DNA from: Nematostella vectensis
Lineage: Eukaryota > Cnidaria > Anthozoa > Actiniaria > Edwardsiidae
Assembly: GCF_932526225.1 (NCBI RefSeq)
Contig: NC_064044.1
Span: forward strand, 15,191,453 to 15,255,452
Direction: 5' to 3'
Length of the DNA: 64,000 nt
The position numbers were made by a program, and so were the translations under genes. The first letter of the stretch is position 1. Each line of letters begins with the position of its first letter. This document shows, in pieces, positions 1 to 8,964 of the stretch. Under the pieces are notes generated by a model. It ran no database searches. It was not told the origin of the DNA and saw only the letters and a list, made by a program, of their open reading frames with translations.

Positions 1-618
1 TAGTTCGTCAATCTCGGATAGCCTCTCCTCGTTGCGCTCACGGGCCTCTTGGCGGCTACTCTCTGACGTGTTAGGGTCGTCGATGGTCTCCCTGTCTGTG
101 GCTACCACCCCTTGCAGCTCTTGGACCCGTTCTGTGTTCTCCTGGATGACCGCGTCTACCTCTGCCACGGACCCCATCGCCAGCTTGAAGCCTCTCAGCT
201 TTGCAACGTCCTGTCGGACGCCCCCGTCCTCGTTGAACAGCTGTCTTGGTTTAGACCAACCTCCTTTGTCGAGGTTGCGAACCTGTATTAGCGTCTTTCC
301 CCTCCGGTCTGACTGGAACCGTATCAGATTCTCGTTAAGGTCTGGGTATTCTTCCCTGAGGGACTGGAGACCGAGCCTTGTCGCTGCACCCTCTGAGATG
401 AACGAGGTTTCAGCGCTTGCCGTTCCGGCGGTTTGCGTTGCGCTTCGCGTAGCCATGCTATGCGCAGCATGCATACGCGACGACGTGCTCGTCATTGGGA
501 TCGACTCCCCATCGTCGGGATCAAACGGGATAAGGGGCGTCGTCTCGTCGTCCCCCGCTCCGCGATCGGCGGACGCACCCGGCAAGGTATCGTCAATGTC
601 AACGTCAACATCACCCAT
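1..618 (-). CDS. Polinton-like element ORF of unknown function, partial
   Basis: The frame starts with ATG at 618 and stays open for all 206 codons to the window edge, so the gene continues outside. The N-terminus is acidic (MGDVDVDIDD), followed by a Ser/Thr/Ala/Met-rich stretch to about residue 75. A more ordered part follows with SLREEYPDLNENLIRF near residues 90-106, and the visible C-terminal part is rich in Glu, Arg and Gln and looks like a coiled coil. It is transcribed divergently from the capsid-like gene across an AT-rich spacer, and its codon and base use match the rest of the GC-rich element. I do not recognise a domain. A minor virion or scaffold protein is possible from its place next to the capsid gene, but that is only inference. 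Confidence 0.6.
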   Translation of the reverse strand, partial: MGDVDVDIDDTLPGASADRGAGDDETTPLIPFDPDDGESIPMTSTSSRMHAAHSMATRSATQTAGTASAETSFISEGAATRLGLQSLREEYPDLNENLIRFQSDRRGKTLIQVRNLDKGGWSKPRQLFNEDGGVRQDVAKLRGFKLAMGSVAEVDAVIQENTERVQELQGVVATDRETIDDPNTSESSRQEARERNEERLSEIDEL

Positions 619-649
619 GATGCGTGCGAATAACTCGTTCTATGCTATA

Positions 650-1043
<394 letters not shown>

Positions 1044-2310
1044 ATGTCAGTCAGTGATAGACTTGACCCCCAACGAACACCCAGAACTCCTCTGGGGTTG
1101 AAAGCCGAGAGAACGGTTCACCGGGTCACTCTCAACCCGTCGACGGCCTCCCCAGGCGAGACGCTGTATGTGGCGGTCCCAAAGCTATCGGAAGGCGTCA
1201 CGCTCGTGTCTGGCTCCTTGAGGGTCGGCCTCGATCTCTCCATCTCAGGCCATGCAAATAATACCGTCGTGAACAACGTCGGCCGAAATCTCGTGAGCCG
1301 CCTGAAAATCACGTTTGCAGGAGAAACGCTCCAGGACACCAACCGCTACGACGTCTTCAAGACGTATGAGGAGCTTTACCTGTCCAAGCTCGAGAGAGAG
1401 GACCGCCTGGAGCAGGGTATACAGTCAGAATACATGCGCAAGCTTCGCTCCAAGGCTGGCGATAAAGCGACTAATAACGTCAAGGAGAACGCTCTAAACG
1501 CCGCCCACTGGGCGAGGTACACCATCCCGCTAGACCATTCCCTGCTGACGGACCACGGCGTACTGTACCTAAGGGCGCTCTCCGAGGCGCTGCTCTTCGA
1601 GATCACGTTCGCAACGGTTGACCAGGTAGTAGTCGGAAGCGATGCTACCAAATTATCCTATGGCATCAAAAATCTAGAGCTGGAATACGAAAGCCTGAGG
1701 GACGACAACCTCGCCCGGTCTGCAGCCGCCGCCTACCAAAACGGCACAACGTTCTTCTACGAGCAAGTGAACCTTCAAAAGACCTTCGTGATTAGCAAAG
1801 GGACGGACAGCATAATCAACGAGAGTGTCAACCTGCCGCGAAGGTCTATGAGTGGTCTGTTGCTCCTCTTTGTGGAGCCATACACGGCAGGGGCTCGCGA
1901 CTCTGAGAAGTTCGTGTACCCCGACATCAAGAGCGTTCGCGTTACAATCGACGGCATGCCAAACAAGGTCTTCAGCCAGGGGCTGCGCCCCACGGATTTC
2001 TGGAGGGAGGCGAAAAGGCGGTTCGTCCGCCCCTTCCCGGGGGGGGCACAGCGGAGCGCCTGCCGCCCCGGCGGTCGGCCCCGAGTCGTTCTATGGCGAT
2101 AACAAGTTTGCTCTGTGGATCGACCTTCGAACGACGGACGACAGTGCTATCCATGGGGGTGGTCTCCGATTGGTCAATACCCGCAACGGTGTGCACCTCG
2201 AGATAAAACGCACGGCAAGCGGCACGGGTACCGTAAACTGTCACGTGTTTGTGGTGGCCGACGCCCAAATGAACCTTATGAACGGACAGCTAGAGTCCAT
2301 ACAATACTGA
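1044..2310 (+). pseudogene. Putative major capsid protein, frameshifted
   Basis: The first frame (1044 to about 2035) and a second frame shifted by one base (about 2080-2310, ending FVVADAQMNLMNGQLESIQY and TGA) read as one protein of about 420 residues. The break falls in a GC-rich patch containing a run of eight G at 2039-2046. One extra G, a small insertion or a sequencing error would all explain it. The product resembles capsid-like proteins of Polinton-type elements that I recall from cnidarian genomes: NNVGRNLVSRLKITFAGETL near residue 75, and FVEPYTAGARDSEKFVYPD near residue 275. A double jelly-roll fold is expected from context but cannot be seen directly. The packaging ATPase follows immediately, the usual capsid-ATPase neighbourhood. 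The main alternative is an unrelated structural protein. Confidence 0.55.
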
Positions 2311-3140
2311 GCACAGACACCGAAACGTGTTTCGGCGCGAAGCGCTGTGGCAGCGCGGTTTGGCCCCAAAAAAACATCCCATTTAACGCCCTCATCGTGG
2401 GCCCGACGTCATGCGGGAAGACCCAATCCGTAGTGGACCGGCTGCGCGGCCCTTTCCGGGGTAAGTTTGACTACATCGTACTCATGTGCCCTACCTTTGT
2501 CTACAACAAAACATACGGCGGCTTCGGCGAGGGCGACAATCGTCTGTTTGTCATCCCACCTGAGGCGGGTCAGATCGACATACTGCTGAGGTTTGTCTCC
2601 GCTCTCTTCGAAGGCACTAATACGCTAATCATACTGGACGACTGTGCGGCCTCGAAAGACGTAAAGAGGCGCTCCGACCAGCTCGTCAACTTGGCGTTCA
2701 GCGCGCGCCACTTGGGTATCAGCGTGTGGGTGATCACGCAGCAGCTCACCAGCATCACGAAGCCGTTCCGTGAGAACATCGCGGCCTTGGTGGTCTTCCA
2801 TACCCCGAGCAAGGCGGACATGAAAGCTATCCTGCATGACTACGACGCGGAGCTCTCAGAAGAGAAGATGAAAGAGTACATGAAGGCCCTCAAGACGAAA
2901 AAGTCATTGATCGGTCTCTGCACACGTAGGCGGGAGCTAGCTGCCGCGTTCACTCGTACACCAGCTGTTAAACAGCGAGCTACCGATCCACTTGCTACCA
3001 AAGGTACCGACGACGTGACTCCGCCCGCACGGCCGCCGCCGGCGGCCGCACAGCAAACCAGGGATCGACCTCTTGCCGCTCCGGCGACAGCGCTTCGCGC
3101 TCCCGGACAATGCAAATTTCGGCTGTTAGCCATGGAGTAA
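2115..3140 (+). CDS. FtsK/HerA-type (A32-like) DNA-packaging ATPase
   Basis: P-loop NTPase thought to pump the element's DNA into capsids. Walker A is GPTSCGKT at residues 96-103 and Walker B is TLIILDD at about 170-176. A sensor-like WVITQQLTSITKPFREN segment follows, as in A32-type packaging ATPases. Conserved-looking sequence begins only near KNIPFNALIVG (about position 2361). The only in-frame ATG lies upstream at 2115 and overlaps the capsid-like gene in another frame, so the start is uncertain; the link between the two genes may have been damaged by a GC-rich insertion near 2331-2355. The C-terminal 60 residues are Pro/Ala/Arg-rich and come from another GC-rich patch, so they are probably not ancestral. 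The catalytic core is uninterrupted, unlike the flanking genes. Confidence 0.7.
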   Translation: MDRPSNDGRQCYPWGWSPIGQYPQRCAPRDKTHGKRHGYRKLSRVCGGRRPNEPYERTARVHTILSTDTETCFGAKRCGSAVWPQKNIPFNALIVGPTSCGKTQSVVDRLRGPFRGKFDYIVLMCPTFVYNKTYGGFGEGDNRLFVIPPEAGQIDILLRFVSALFEGTNTLIILDDCAASKDVKRRSDQLVNLAFSARHLGISVWVITQQLTSITKPFRENIAALVVFHTPSKADMKAILHDYDAELSEEKMKEYMKALKTKKSLIGLCTRRRELAAAFTRTPAVKQRATDPLATKGTDDVTPPARPPPAAAQQTRDRPLAAPATALRAPGQCKFRLLAME

Positions 3141-3193
3141 GCAGACATTTAGACACGAGGGCCCCACACATATCCGCACGTCCGTGCATCGCA

Positions 3194-3418
3194 ATGTCGA
3201 CGACGCAGCAGGACAAGATTACAAAGACCATCACCGACGCCGCAGTCATAACCGGCCTCGTCGCCGGTATCGGCTGGGTTGGGCGCGAGGTCTTGCGCGA
3301 GGACTTCACCAAAAACCCCTCCGCGAACGCCATGAACTACGCAAAAATGACTGCCGCCGTTGCAGGTGCTGTCGCTTTGAAGGGTTACCTCGAGAACCAG
3401 AAGATCCTGCCCATGTAG
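3194..3418 (+). CDS. Small membrane protein of Polinton-like element
   Basis: A 74-residue ORF beginning MSTTQQDKITK. I chose this ATG over one at 3110 because the region upstream overlaps the end of the ATPase gene and reads as noise. It has two hydrophobic alanine/glycine-rich segments, VITGLVAGIGWVG near residues 16-28 and MTAAVAGAVALKGYL near residues 50-64, separated by a polar linker. The size and place between ATPase and integrase recall the small hydrophobic virion proteins of Polinton-like elements. Function is unknown; a membrane or inner-capsid role is inference. Confidence 0.5.
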   Translation: MSTTQQDKITKTITDAAVITGLVAGIGWVGREVLREDFTKNPSANAMNYAKMTAAVAGAVALKGYLENQKILPM

Positions 3419-3525
3419 TAGTGTACTGTGACACACTACTACATGTGTAGGCCATGTATTAGACTCGTGTTCACGTACACACAGCACGTGAAGTGTGCGC
3501 GCGTGAAACGTACACACACTACTCG

Positions 3526-3951
3526 ATGGCCTCCATCGCGATTTTGGTTGGCGGCGCCGTCCTAAACGTGACTGCATTCGTTGGTGGCAACTACCTCGCA
3601 AAATTCCTGTCGAACGATGAGATCCCTGCCTTAGCTGAGAAGGAGAGGCACGACAAGGCCCTAGAGAAATACCATCAAGACTATGGATGCTACCAACAGC
3701 GGCGACAAAAAAATCCTCGATTGGCAAGCTCAAAGTCGTGAAAGAGGGTCCCTCGCAAAGCAAAACTCACCGACACTGACTACGCGCTCAAACTCTACAA
3801 CCAGACCCGGCCAAAACAATCCCTGGAGTCGATGCGGGCTCCTGAGCTGTCCGACTACTACATCCCCAGGAAAACGCAGAAAAACGCCGAGTTGGCGTAC
3901 ATTGGCGCCGGCGCTCTCGCCATCGGCTACGCAGCTAGCCGCTTGCTGTGA
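3526..3951 (+). pseudogene. Second small membrane protein, broken by frameshifts
   Basis: The ORF starts MASIAILVGGAVLNVTAFVG, a hydrophobic N-terminal segment, and runs into a charged region. A seven-A run near 3709-3715 moves the plausible reading to another frame, and the original frame meets TGA at 3739-3741. The original frame becomes protein-like again from about 3770 and ends with a hydrophobic tail, AELAYIGAGALAIGYAAS, and TGA at 3951. The layout is an N-terminal and a C-terminal hydrophobic segment around a charged middle. It is a decayed small virion-type membrane protein by inference. Confidence 0.45.
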
Positions 3952-4156
3952 TGCAGCTGCCGTTCCAGCGCTGCGTCTAGGCGGCCTTTTTCCATGCTGC
4001 GCGTATACGCATAAGATGATTGCAGATGATTGCAGACCGGCCTCAGAAAGACCGAGCGCTTCGCGCAGCACTGCCCGAGCAGACGGCAACCGCCTGTTGG
4101 AGACTGATACACCTGTTGCAATGTATCGCGATACACACGTAATGGCGGCGAAGCGC

Positions 4157-5083
4157 ATGTCCGACGAAGAACTCGATGCGTTCCTTCGTCCTATATACTA
4201 CGCCAGAGGTGGCTACCAGGGAGTGACCACTCTGCATGCCAAACTTCCCAAGGGCTCAGCCTCCATAGATCGAGTGCGCAAGTGGGTAAGCTCGCAGCCC
4301 GTCGGGGGCTACACACAGACACCCTCTCCTCCGACTACCTACGCTCACTTCTCGGAGCAGATAGCAAACCGTATCCACCAGTCGGACCTGCTATTCTTGC
4401 CAACCGACCGCGGGTACAAGTATGCCCTGACTGTCGTTGACGTTGCTTCACGATATAAAGCCGACGGCCCACTGAGGACTAAGAGCGCGTCCGTCGTCTC
4501 CCGCGAACTCGCTGACATCTATGCAGAGGGACCTCTCACATGGCCTAAAGTCCTCATGGTTGATGACGGCACGGAGTTCAAGGGTGCTACCACAAAGCTC
4601 CTAACAGACCACGGGGTGGAGGTCCGACGGGCCGAGCCAGGGCACCACAGGAGCCAAGCTTTCGCCGAGTCTTTCCATCGCTGGCTGGAAAAGCGCCTAT
4701 TTCGTGCGCAGTACTCGAATGAGCTTGCATACGGCGAGACGAACCGCGAGTGGGTTACTGCTTTGCCAATCGTCATCTCGGACATAAACGCAACGAAGAC
4801 TCGCATGACTGGCTTTGCGCCTAAAGACGCCATAAAGCTGAGGCGCGTGCCTCTCAAAGCCGAAAAGTCCCTCTTAGAGGTCGGAACGGAGGTGTACATC
4901 GCCGTAAACGAGGAAGACTTTCAGGACAAGGGCCGACGGCGAGCGACGGACCCATGGTGGACAAGCAAGGCATACCCAATACTAAAAAGGGTCATGGAGC
5001 CCGGATATCCAGTGTTGTATTACACGGCGTACTCTAAGCACGGCTTCACACGTTCGCAGTTGCGTAGCGTGACGCTAGCGTGA
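4157..5083 (+). CDS. Retroviral-type (rve) DDE integrase of Polinton-like element
   Basis: A 308-residue integrase from the ATG at 4157; upstream in-frame sequence to 3683 is not protein-like. The likely catalytic triad is D77 (HQSDLLFLP), D136 (VDDGTEFKG) and E171 (SQAFAESFH), a D-58-D-34-E spacing close to the D,D35E pattern of retroviral and Polinton integrases. The segment KYALTVVDVASRY after the first Asp is typical of the RNase-H-like core. The C-terminal part with VGTEVYIAV and PILKRV resembles the SH3-like or chromo-like tail of such enzymes. It would cut and join the element's ends into host DNA. The frame has no stop although neighbouring genes are decayed. A retrotransposon origin is unlikely because no RT or gag is linked. 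Confidence 0.8.
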   Translation: MSDEELDAFLRPIYYARGGYQGVTTLHAKLPKGSASIDRVRKWVSSQPVGGYTQTPSPPTTYAHFSEQIANRIHQSDLLFLPTDRGYKYALTVVDVASRYKADGPLRTKSASVVSRELADIYAEGPLTWPKVLMVDDGTEFKGATTKLLTDHGVEVRRAEPGHHRSQAFAESFHRWLEKRLFRAQYSNELAYGETNREWVTALPIVISDINATKTRMTGFAPKDAIKLRRVPLKAEKSLLEVGTEVYIAVNEEDFQDKGRRRATDPWWTSKAYPILKRVMEPGYPVLYYTAYSKHGFTRSQLRSVTLA

Positions 5084-7146
5084 TCAGCGCTTGTGCCTTC
5101 TATTGCAGCTAAGGCACGTGAGTCTGACATTCCACTTGTAGTGACCCTGACTGTCGTCTAGCCGGTCGATACTGAAGCATTGGGGATGACTCTTGGTGTA
5201 CCCCTGAAGCAGAAGCAGAGTGCCACAGACCGTGCACTTCTTTTCCGCGTCAGCAATCATGCCGAGCACGTGGTCTACCGTCAGAACGTGGTGCGGTCCC
5301 GCGTGCTTTGTGCGACCCTTTTGCCTGTCGTCTATAGCGTATCGCTTGATTCGCGCTATAATGAGCTCTTCACTGGGCGTAGCCTGCAGTCCTGTGGGAA
5401 CCAAGGCACCGGGGGTGTTGATCACGCGGACTATCTTGTCTGCGCGGCGCACGCGGGAGATGCCAGTGTATACAGTATTCGTGATCCAGTCCTCTAAGCT
5501 GTGGTCTATGATGAACAAACGTCTTGGAGTCTGGATAGTCTTGCCCTGCACCCGCTGGACTGTCCCCCAGCCCGCGTATTTCCACTCGAGTGGAAGCCCG
5601 TTAAGGACCACGCCGAGAGGAACCTCGACTACCGTGCCTTTGTACGCGTCGTCTTCTCACCCCTTTTGCCTGGCACGGGCACCGGCCGCCCTTGCTTGCG
5701 ATAACGATGCGCGACGCTAGGATCGGGGTCAAAGCGGATGGTTGCTGGTAATCGGGGGTAGTTTTTCCTGTGGTACTCTGCCAATCGCTGCTGAACAAGG
5801 GCCCCCATCTTGTTGGTCGAGCACACCCACATATCGCGTGGGTGGGCCTGCTCGATCGCCGCGTCGAACGCCACCACATCCCACTCCTCTCGAAACACCT
5901 CAAGCTGTTGGGAATCTGGCTGACACCAGATCCGGCCTTTTATGTCGTGGAGCCTGGAGGAGGGCGCGGCAGAGCCGCAGTCGCATGTACTGTACGGCTT
6001 TCCGCAGTCTTCACACAGTCAGAGGTAGTCGGACTCGAACCAGCGGATGTTCCCTTGTGCCCACTCCTTGAGCATATCGTGAGGCCCCTCTTTATCTCCC
6101 CAGGGCGGGACCTGCCCATAGTCGCCACAACACACTACCTGACACGGCCGCGTGGCGAGATACCCTAGGATGGCGAGTAGCACTTTAGTCTGTACCTTAC
6201 AGCACTCGTCAATGATGATTACTTCTGCGAGACGGTCGAGTTTGTGCCCCAGCTCGGAAGGTCTCCACTCCTATATCGGCTTTTCCGCTGGTATGCAGAG
6301 GTAGTGGTGGTAGGCTTGAGCGCGCCCCGCGCACGCGAGGCGCGGGTTGTTGCGATGGTCGTGGGCGAGGTCGTTCCGGGGGTCGTTCCACAACGTTGCG
6401 GCCACGGAACATGCTCACCGCCCACTCGGTCTTCCCCGATCCTCCTTGGCCGGCTAGATACATCTTTGCAGAGGTTGCGGCCACTAGATCGCACGGCAGA
6501 CTCGGCGCAGTGCTTGGCTCCCTAGCCAAGCTCCCCGACTTCTTCGGACCCCAAGCCGCTTCGGGTAGCCACTCGTACCCAGGCTTCTTGTGGCGCCACT
6601 CTCCATACCTCGGATTTCGCTCCACGAGCTTTACACCACTGGGCACCGCCTTTGCGTATATGGCATCTGTGCACACTCGGAGGACGTCTTCGCGAGGGAT
6701 CCGCCTCAACATGCGTCGCAACGCTATGTTTGTGTAGGCCAAGACGAAGGCCCTGATATGGTACCATTGTGAGCGCCGGACACCGTCTTTGTATTGGATC
6801 AGATGAGCCCCGTCGGCGTGCTCGAAGTTAAGTAAGTGGTCGGTGCCCGCAAGGAGGTTTGTCAGATACGCGGCTTCTTCACGGTCGCGGACTACGATCT
6901 AGGACTCGTCGCCGTGGCGAGCGCACTTGCCTACGAAACGGACACCGAGATCTCGACCCTCAGGGTACTGCGAGTCTTCGCCGCCGGGGCGGCACGCGAT
7001 GGAGTGGGGGAACTTGATGGAGTCCTTTTTTCCGACGCTATACAACACCTCCCTCGCCGTGGCCATGACGAGGTCACCCGAGTCTAACAGGTCCTTGAGC
7101 TCTGGCGTGGTGATCCAGCCCTCGTTTTGTTCCAAGTGCTGCCCTG

Positions 7147-7346
7147 CCCTCCCGGAAGTGTAGGGGTGGCAGGCCTCAGAGAACCCCCACTCGGTCAACT
7201 GAATGGCCCCGGTCAGTTGAAGAACCTCGCTCAATGGCCGTCCCGCAACATCCGCGATACGATACACGTTCGTAGGCAAGACGTATTTCCGTACCAGATC
7301 AATGGCGTCCGAGGCGCCGCCGAAGACACCGTCCTCGCATCCTAGG
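7147..7346. repeat. Source segment of a 200-bp internal duplication
   Basis: These 200 bases recur without indels 618 bases to the right, at 7765-7964, with about 11 differences by eye. This copy lies in the expected context, following the polymerase motif-A-like sequence, so it is probably the original. Confidence 0.85.
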
Positions 7347-7764
7347 TACGCCGCACGCATGTCGATGTGAGCATGAGGCTGCGCCCCTAAGTTTTTCCTG
7401 CTATTCCACACTTTGGACTCAACCTGCGCCGCTCGCCAGACGTCCCTGTATTTAGGAGGCGTTGGCCTGATGTTTTCTCTTTGGGTCCACTTCTTGAAGC
7501 GATAGCCTATTGCGCCGCCCATCGAGTGCGTAGCTTCGATGTACTCTTGGTAGGCTAGGTGATCATCAGGGAGCCATTGAGGATCATGTCCAGTCTCGTC
7601 TGTAAACGCCCTGTCGATAGCCCATCCGTCTTGTCCCGACCGGTACAGTTTGCTTTCGTGCGTGACTATAACACGCCCACACAGCCAGACCCTCGTGCTT
7701 CTGGGGATCGCCCTGTTTATGAAGCGGATGAGCACCTCTCGCACCTTCGCCTCGTGAGTTTTTT

Positions 7765-7964
7765 CCCTCCCGGAAGTGTAGGGGTGGCAGGCCTCAGAGA
7801 ACTCCCACTCGGTCAGCTGAATGGCCCCTTTCAGTTGAAGAACCTCGCTCAATGGCCGTCCCACAACATCCGCGATACGATACACGTTCGTAGGGAAGCC
7901 GTATTTCCGTACCAAATCAATGGCGTCCGAGGCGCCGCCGGAGAGACTGTCCTCGCATCCTAGG
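7765..7964. repeat. Displaced 200-bp copy inside the polymerase gene
   Basis: Direct copy of 7147-7346, inserted in a different reading frame between the gene's N-terminal part and the segment beginning EAKVREVLIRF. It therefore both duplicates and interrupts the gene. No terminal repeats or target duplication were noticed, so local gene conversion or template switching is more likely than transposition. Confidence 0.8.
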
Positions 7965-8254
7965 AGTGGCATCCACGCTTGGGAACCGAAGATGGGCGCC
8001 CCCGACGAAGAGAGAATAGTACTTCTCGGGGTCTAAGCTCTCTGGGCCCTTTTGCCGCCGTCCCGGCAGCAAAGGGTCGAACTCGCGCCAGACTTCCTAT
8101 GTCCACACTTTCGCCGGTACGAGCGGCTTAGGCAGCTTGTGTTTGACATCGTCGGGGATGTGCCCGTCCAGGATGTTCTGGACCAGCCCTGCCAGTACGG
8201 CGGGCGCCTCTTTGTCGCGCATGCTATTGAGAACCTCCTCTATGTAAGCGTCCA

Positions 8255-8421
8255 TGTTTGGGCACACCTTGTGCCACCCAGTCTTTAACTGCCCGTATCA
8301 CAACCGGCGCGACGAGTGTTTGGGTATACCTTGTGCCACCCAGTCTCTAATTGCCCATGTCACAGCCGGCGGGACGAGTGTTTGGGTATGCCTTGTGCCA
8401 CCCAGTCTCTAATCGCCCGTA
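8255..8421. repeat. 62-bp tandem repeat, about 2.7 copies
   Basis: The block beginning TGTTTGGG recurs at 8255, 8317 and 8379, giving a 62-base period. The period is not a multiple of three, so the repeat cannot be a repeated protein segment. It separates the Cys-rich ORF from the polymerase gene. Confidence 0.85.
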
Positions 8422-8747
8422 TCGCGGGCTGCCATTTCAGACAGGACGAGTGCGAACCGTCCCCGAGCGGGCCTCTCGACGCCACGCATCCTCTGCCCTT
8501 CACGATTCGCTGCGCAGGGGCGGCACAACCGCGTCTCCGACTGAGTCCCTATGCCGCAGATCCTGCACGGCACGGGGAGGGGGCTGCCCTTACGGAGCCT
8601 CTGGAGGTGCACCTTGCAGTAGGTGTCCATGCACCTCTGGCCGCACGTGTTTGCGTGGCCAACGATTAGCCACCCGCAATAATCTTTTCCGCACTTCATC
8701 CTTCGAACGCTCGGTATACCACAGGACAGACGGATGTCTAATTGCAA
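8409..8747 (-). CDS. Cys-rich zinc-binding protein of Polinton-like element
   Basis: A 112-residue ORF on the same strand as, and just upstream of, the polymerase-helicase gene. Cys pairs and triplets are spaced as in zinc ribbons: MKCGKDYCGW, ANTCGQRCMDTYCKVH, VPCRICGIG and RLCRPCA. The C-terminus (about 35 residues) is Arg-rich. It may be a separate DNA-binding protein or the former N-terminal domain of the polymerase gene. The two are now separated by a 62-bp triplication in other frames. I recall similar small Cys-rich proteins beside such elements in cnidarians, but no named family can be given. Confidence 0.5.
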   Translation of the reverse strand: MQLDIRLSCGIPSVRRMKCGKDYCGWLIVGHANTCGQRCMDTYCKVHLQRLRKGSPLPVPCRICGIGTQSETRLCRPCAANREGQRMRGVERPARGRFALVLSEMAARDTGD

Positions 8748-8917
8748 GTCCTTGGGGGTTCGAACTGCATTATTGGAAAAACATGGCCATGATACTTCAT
8801 AACAGCTTTATTCATTAGAGTGCAAGTCAGAAAGTTCTCAAAAACGTATGTCATGATGTACCAAGCTCAATTATCCAAGATGGCGGCTCGACTTCCATCT
8901 ACGCGAAGTGGTCCCGA

Positions 8918-8964
8918 CGTAGATTAATAACCAGCAATTATTAATCTACGCGAAACGCGTTTCG
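8918..8964. other. Perfect hairpin followed by a 14-bp palindrome
   Basis: CGTAGATTAATAA at 8918-8930 is exactly complementary to 8938-8950 across a 7-base loop. The next 14 bases, CGAAACGCGTTTCG at 8951-8964, are a perfect palindrome. The motif TCTACGCGAA occurs both here and about 50 bases upstream. This lies just past the last Polinton-like gene and could be a terminal or subterminal signal of that element, though the other terminus is outside the window. Confidence 0.5.

Larger units (their letters stand above)
5084..8255 (-). pseudogene. DNA polymerase (PolB-like)-SF1 helicase-HNH gene, decayed
   Basis: Read right to left, one discontinuous gene starts with MDAYIEEVLN at 8255. A polymerase-like part has IDMRAAYLGCEDG near 7340-7380 (motif A-like), TTPELKDLL near 7085, and VCTDAIYAK near 6665 (motif C-like). 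A superfamily 1 helicase part has Walker A LAGQGGSGKT near 6430-6460, Walker B EVIIIDEC near 6210-6230, GTVQRVQGKT near 5555 and VYTGISRVRRADK near 5455. A C-terminal HNH-type zinc nuclease motif has CTVCG, SIDRLDD and LTCLSCNRRH near 5087-5230. Breaks are TAG at 8097, 6899 and 6271, TGA at 6019, frameshifts near 6330-6400 and 5640, and a 200-bp self-copy at 7765-7964. The family B assignment rests on motif order and is less certain than the helicase and HNH calls. Confidence 0.6.

Noticed and set aside
5180..8300. Plus-strand ORFs across the polymerase-helicase gene
   Set aside because: Shadows of a GC-rich minus-strand gene; they show no motifs.
8715..8760. tRNA-like GGGTTCGAACTGCAT near the Cys-rich ORF start
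   Set aside because: Only a B-box-like string; no A box or acceptor stem could be paired.
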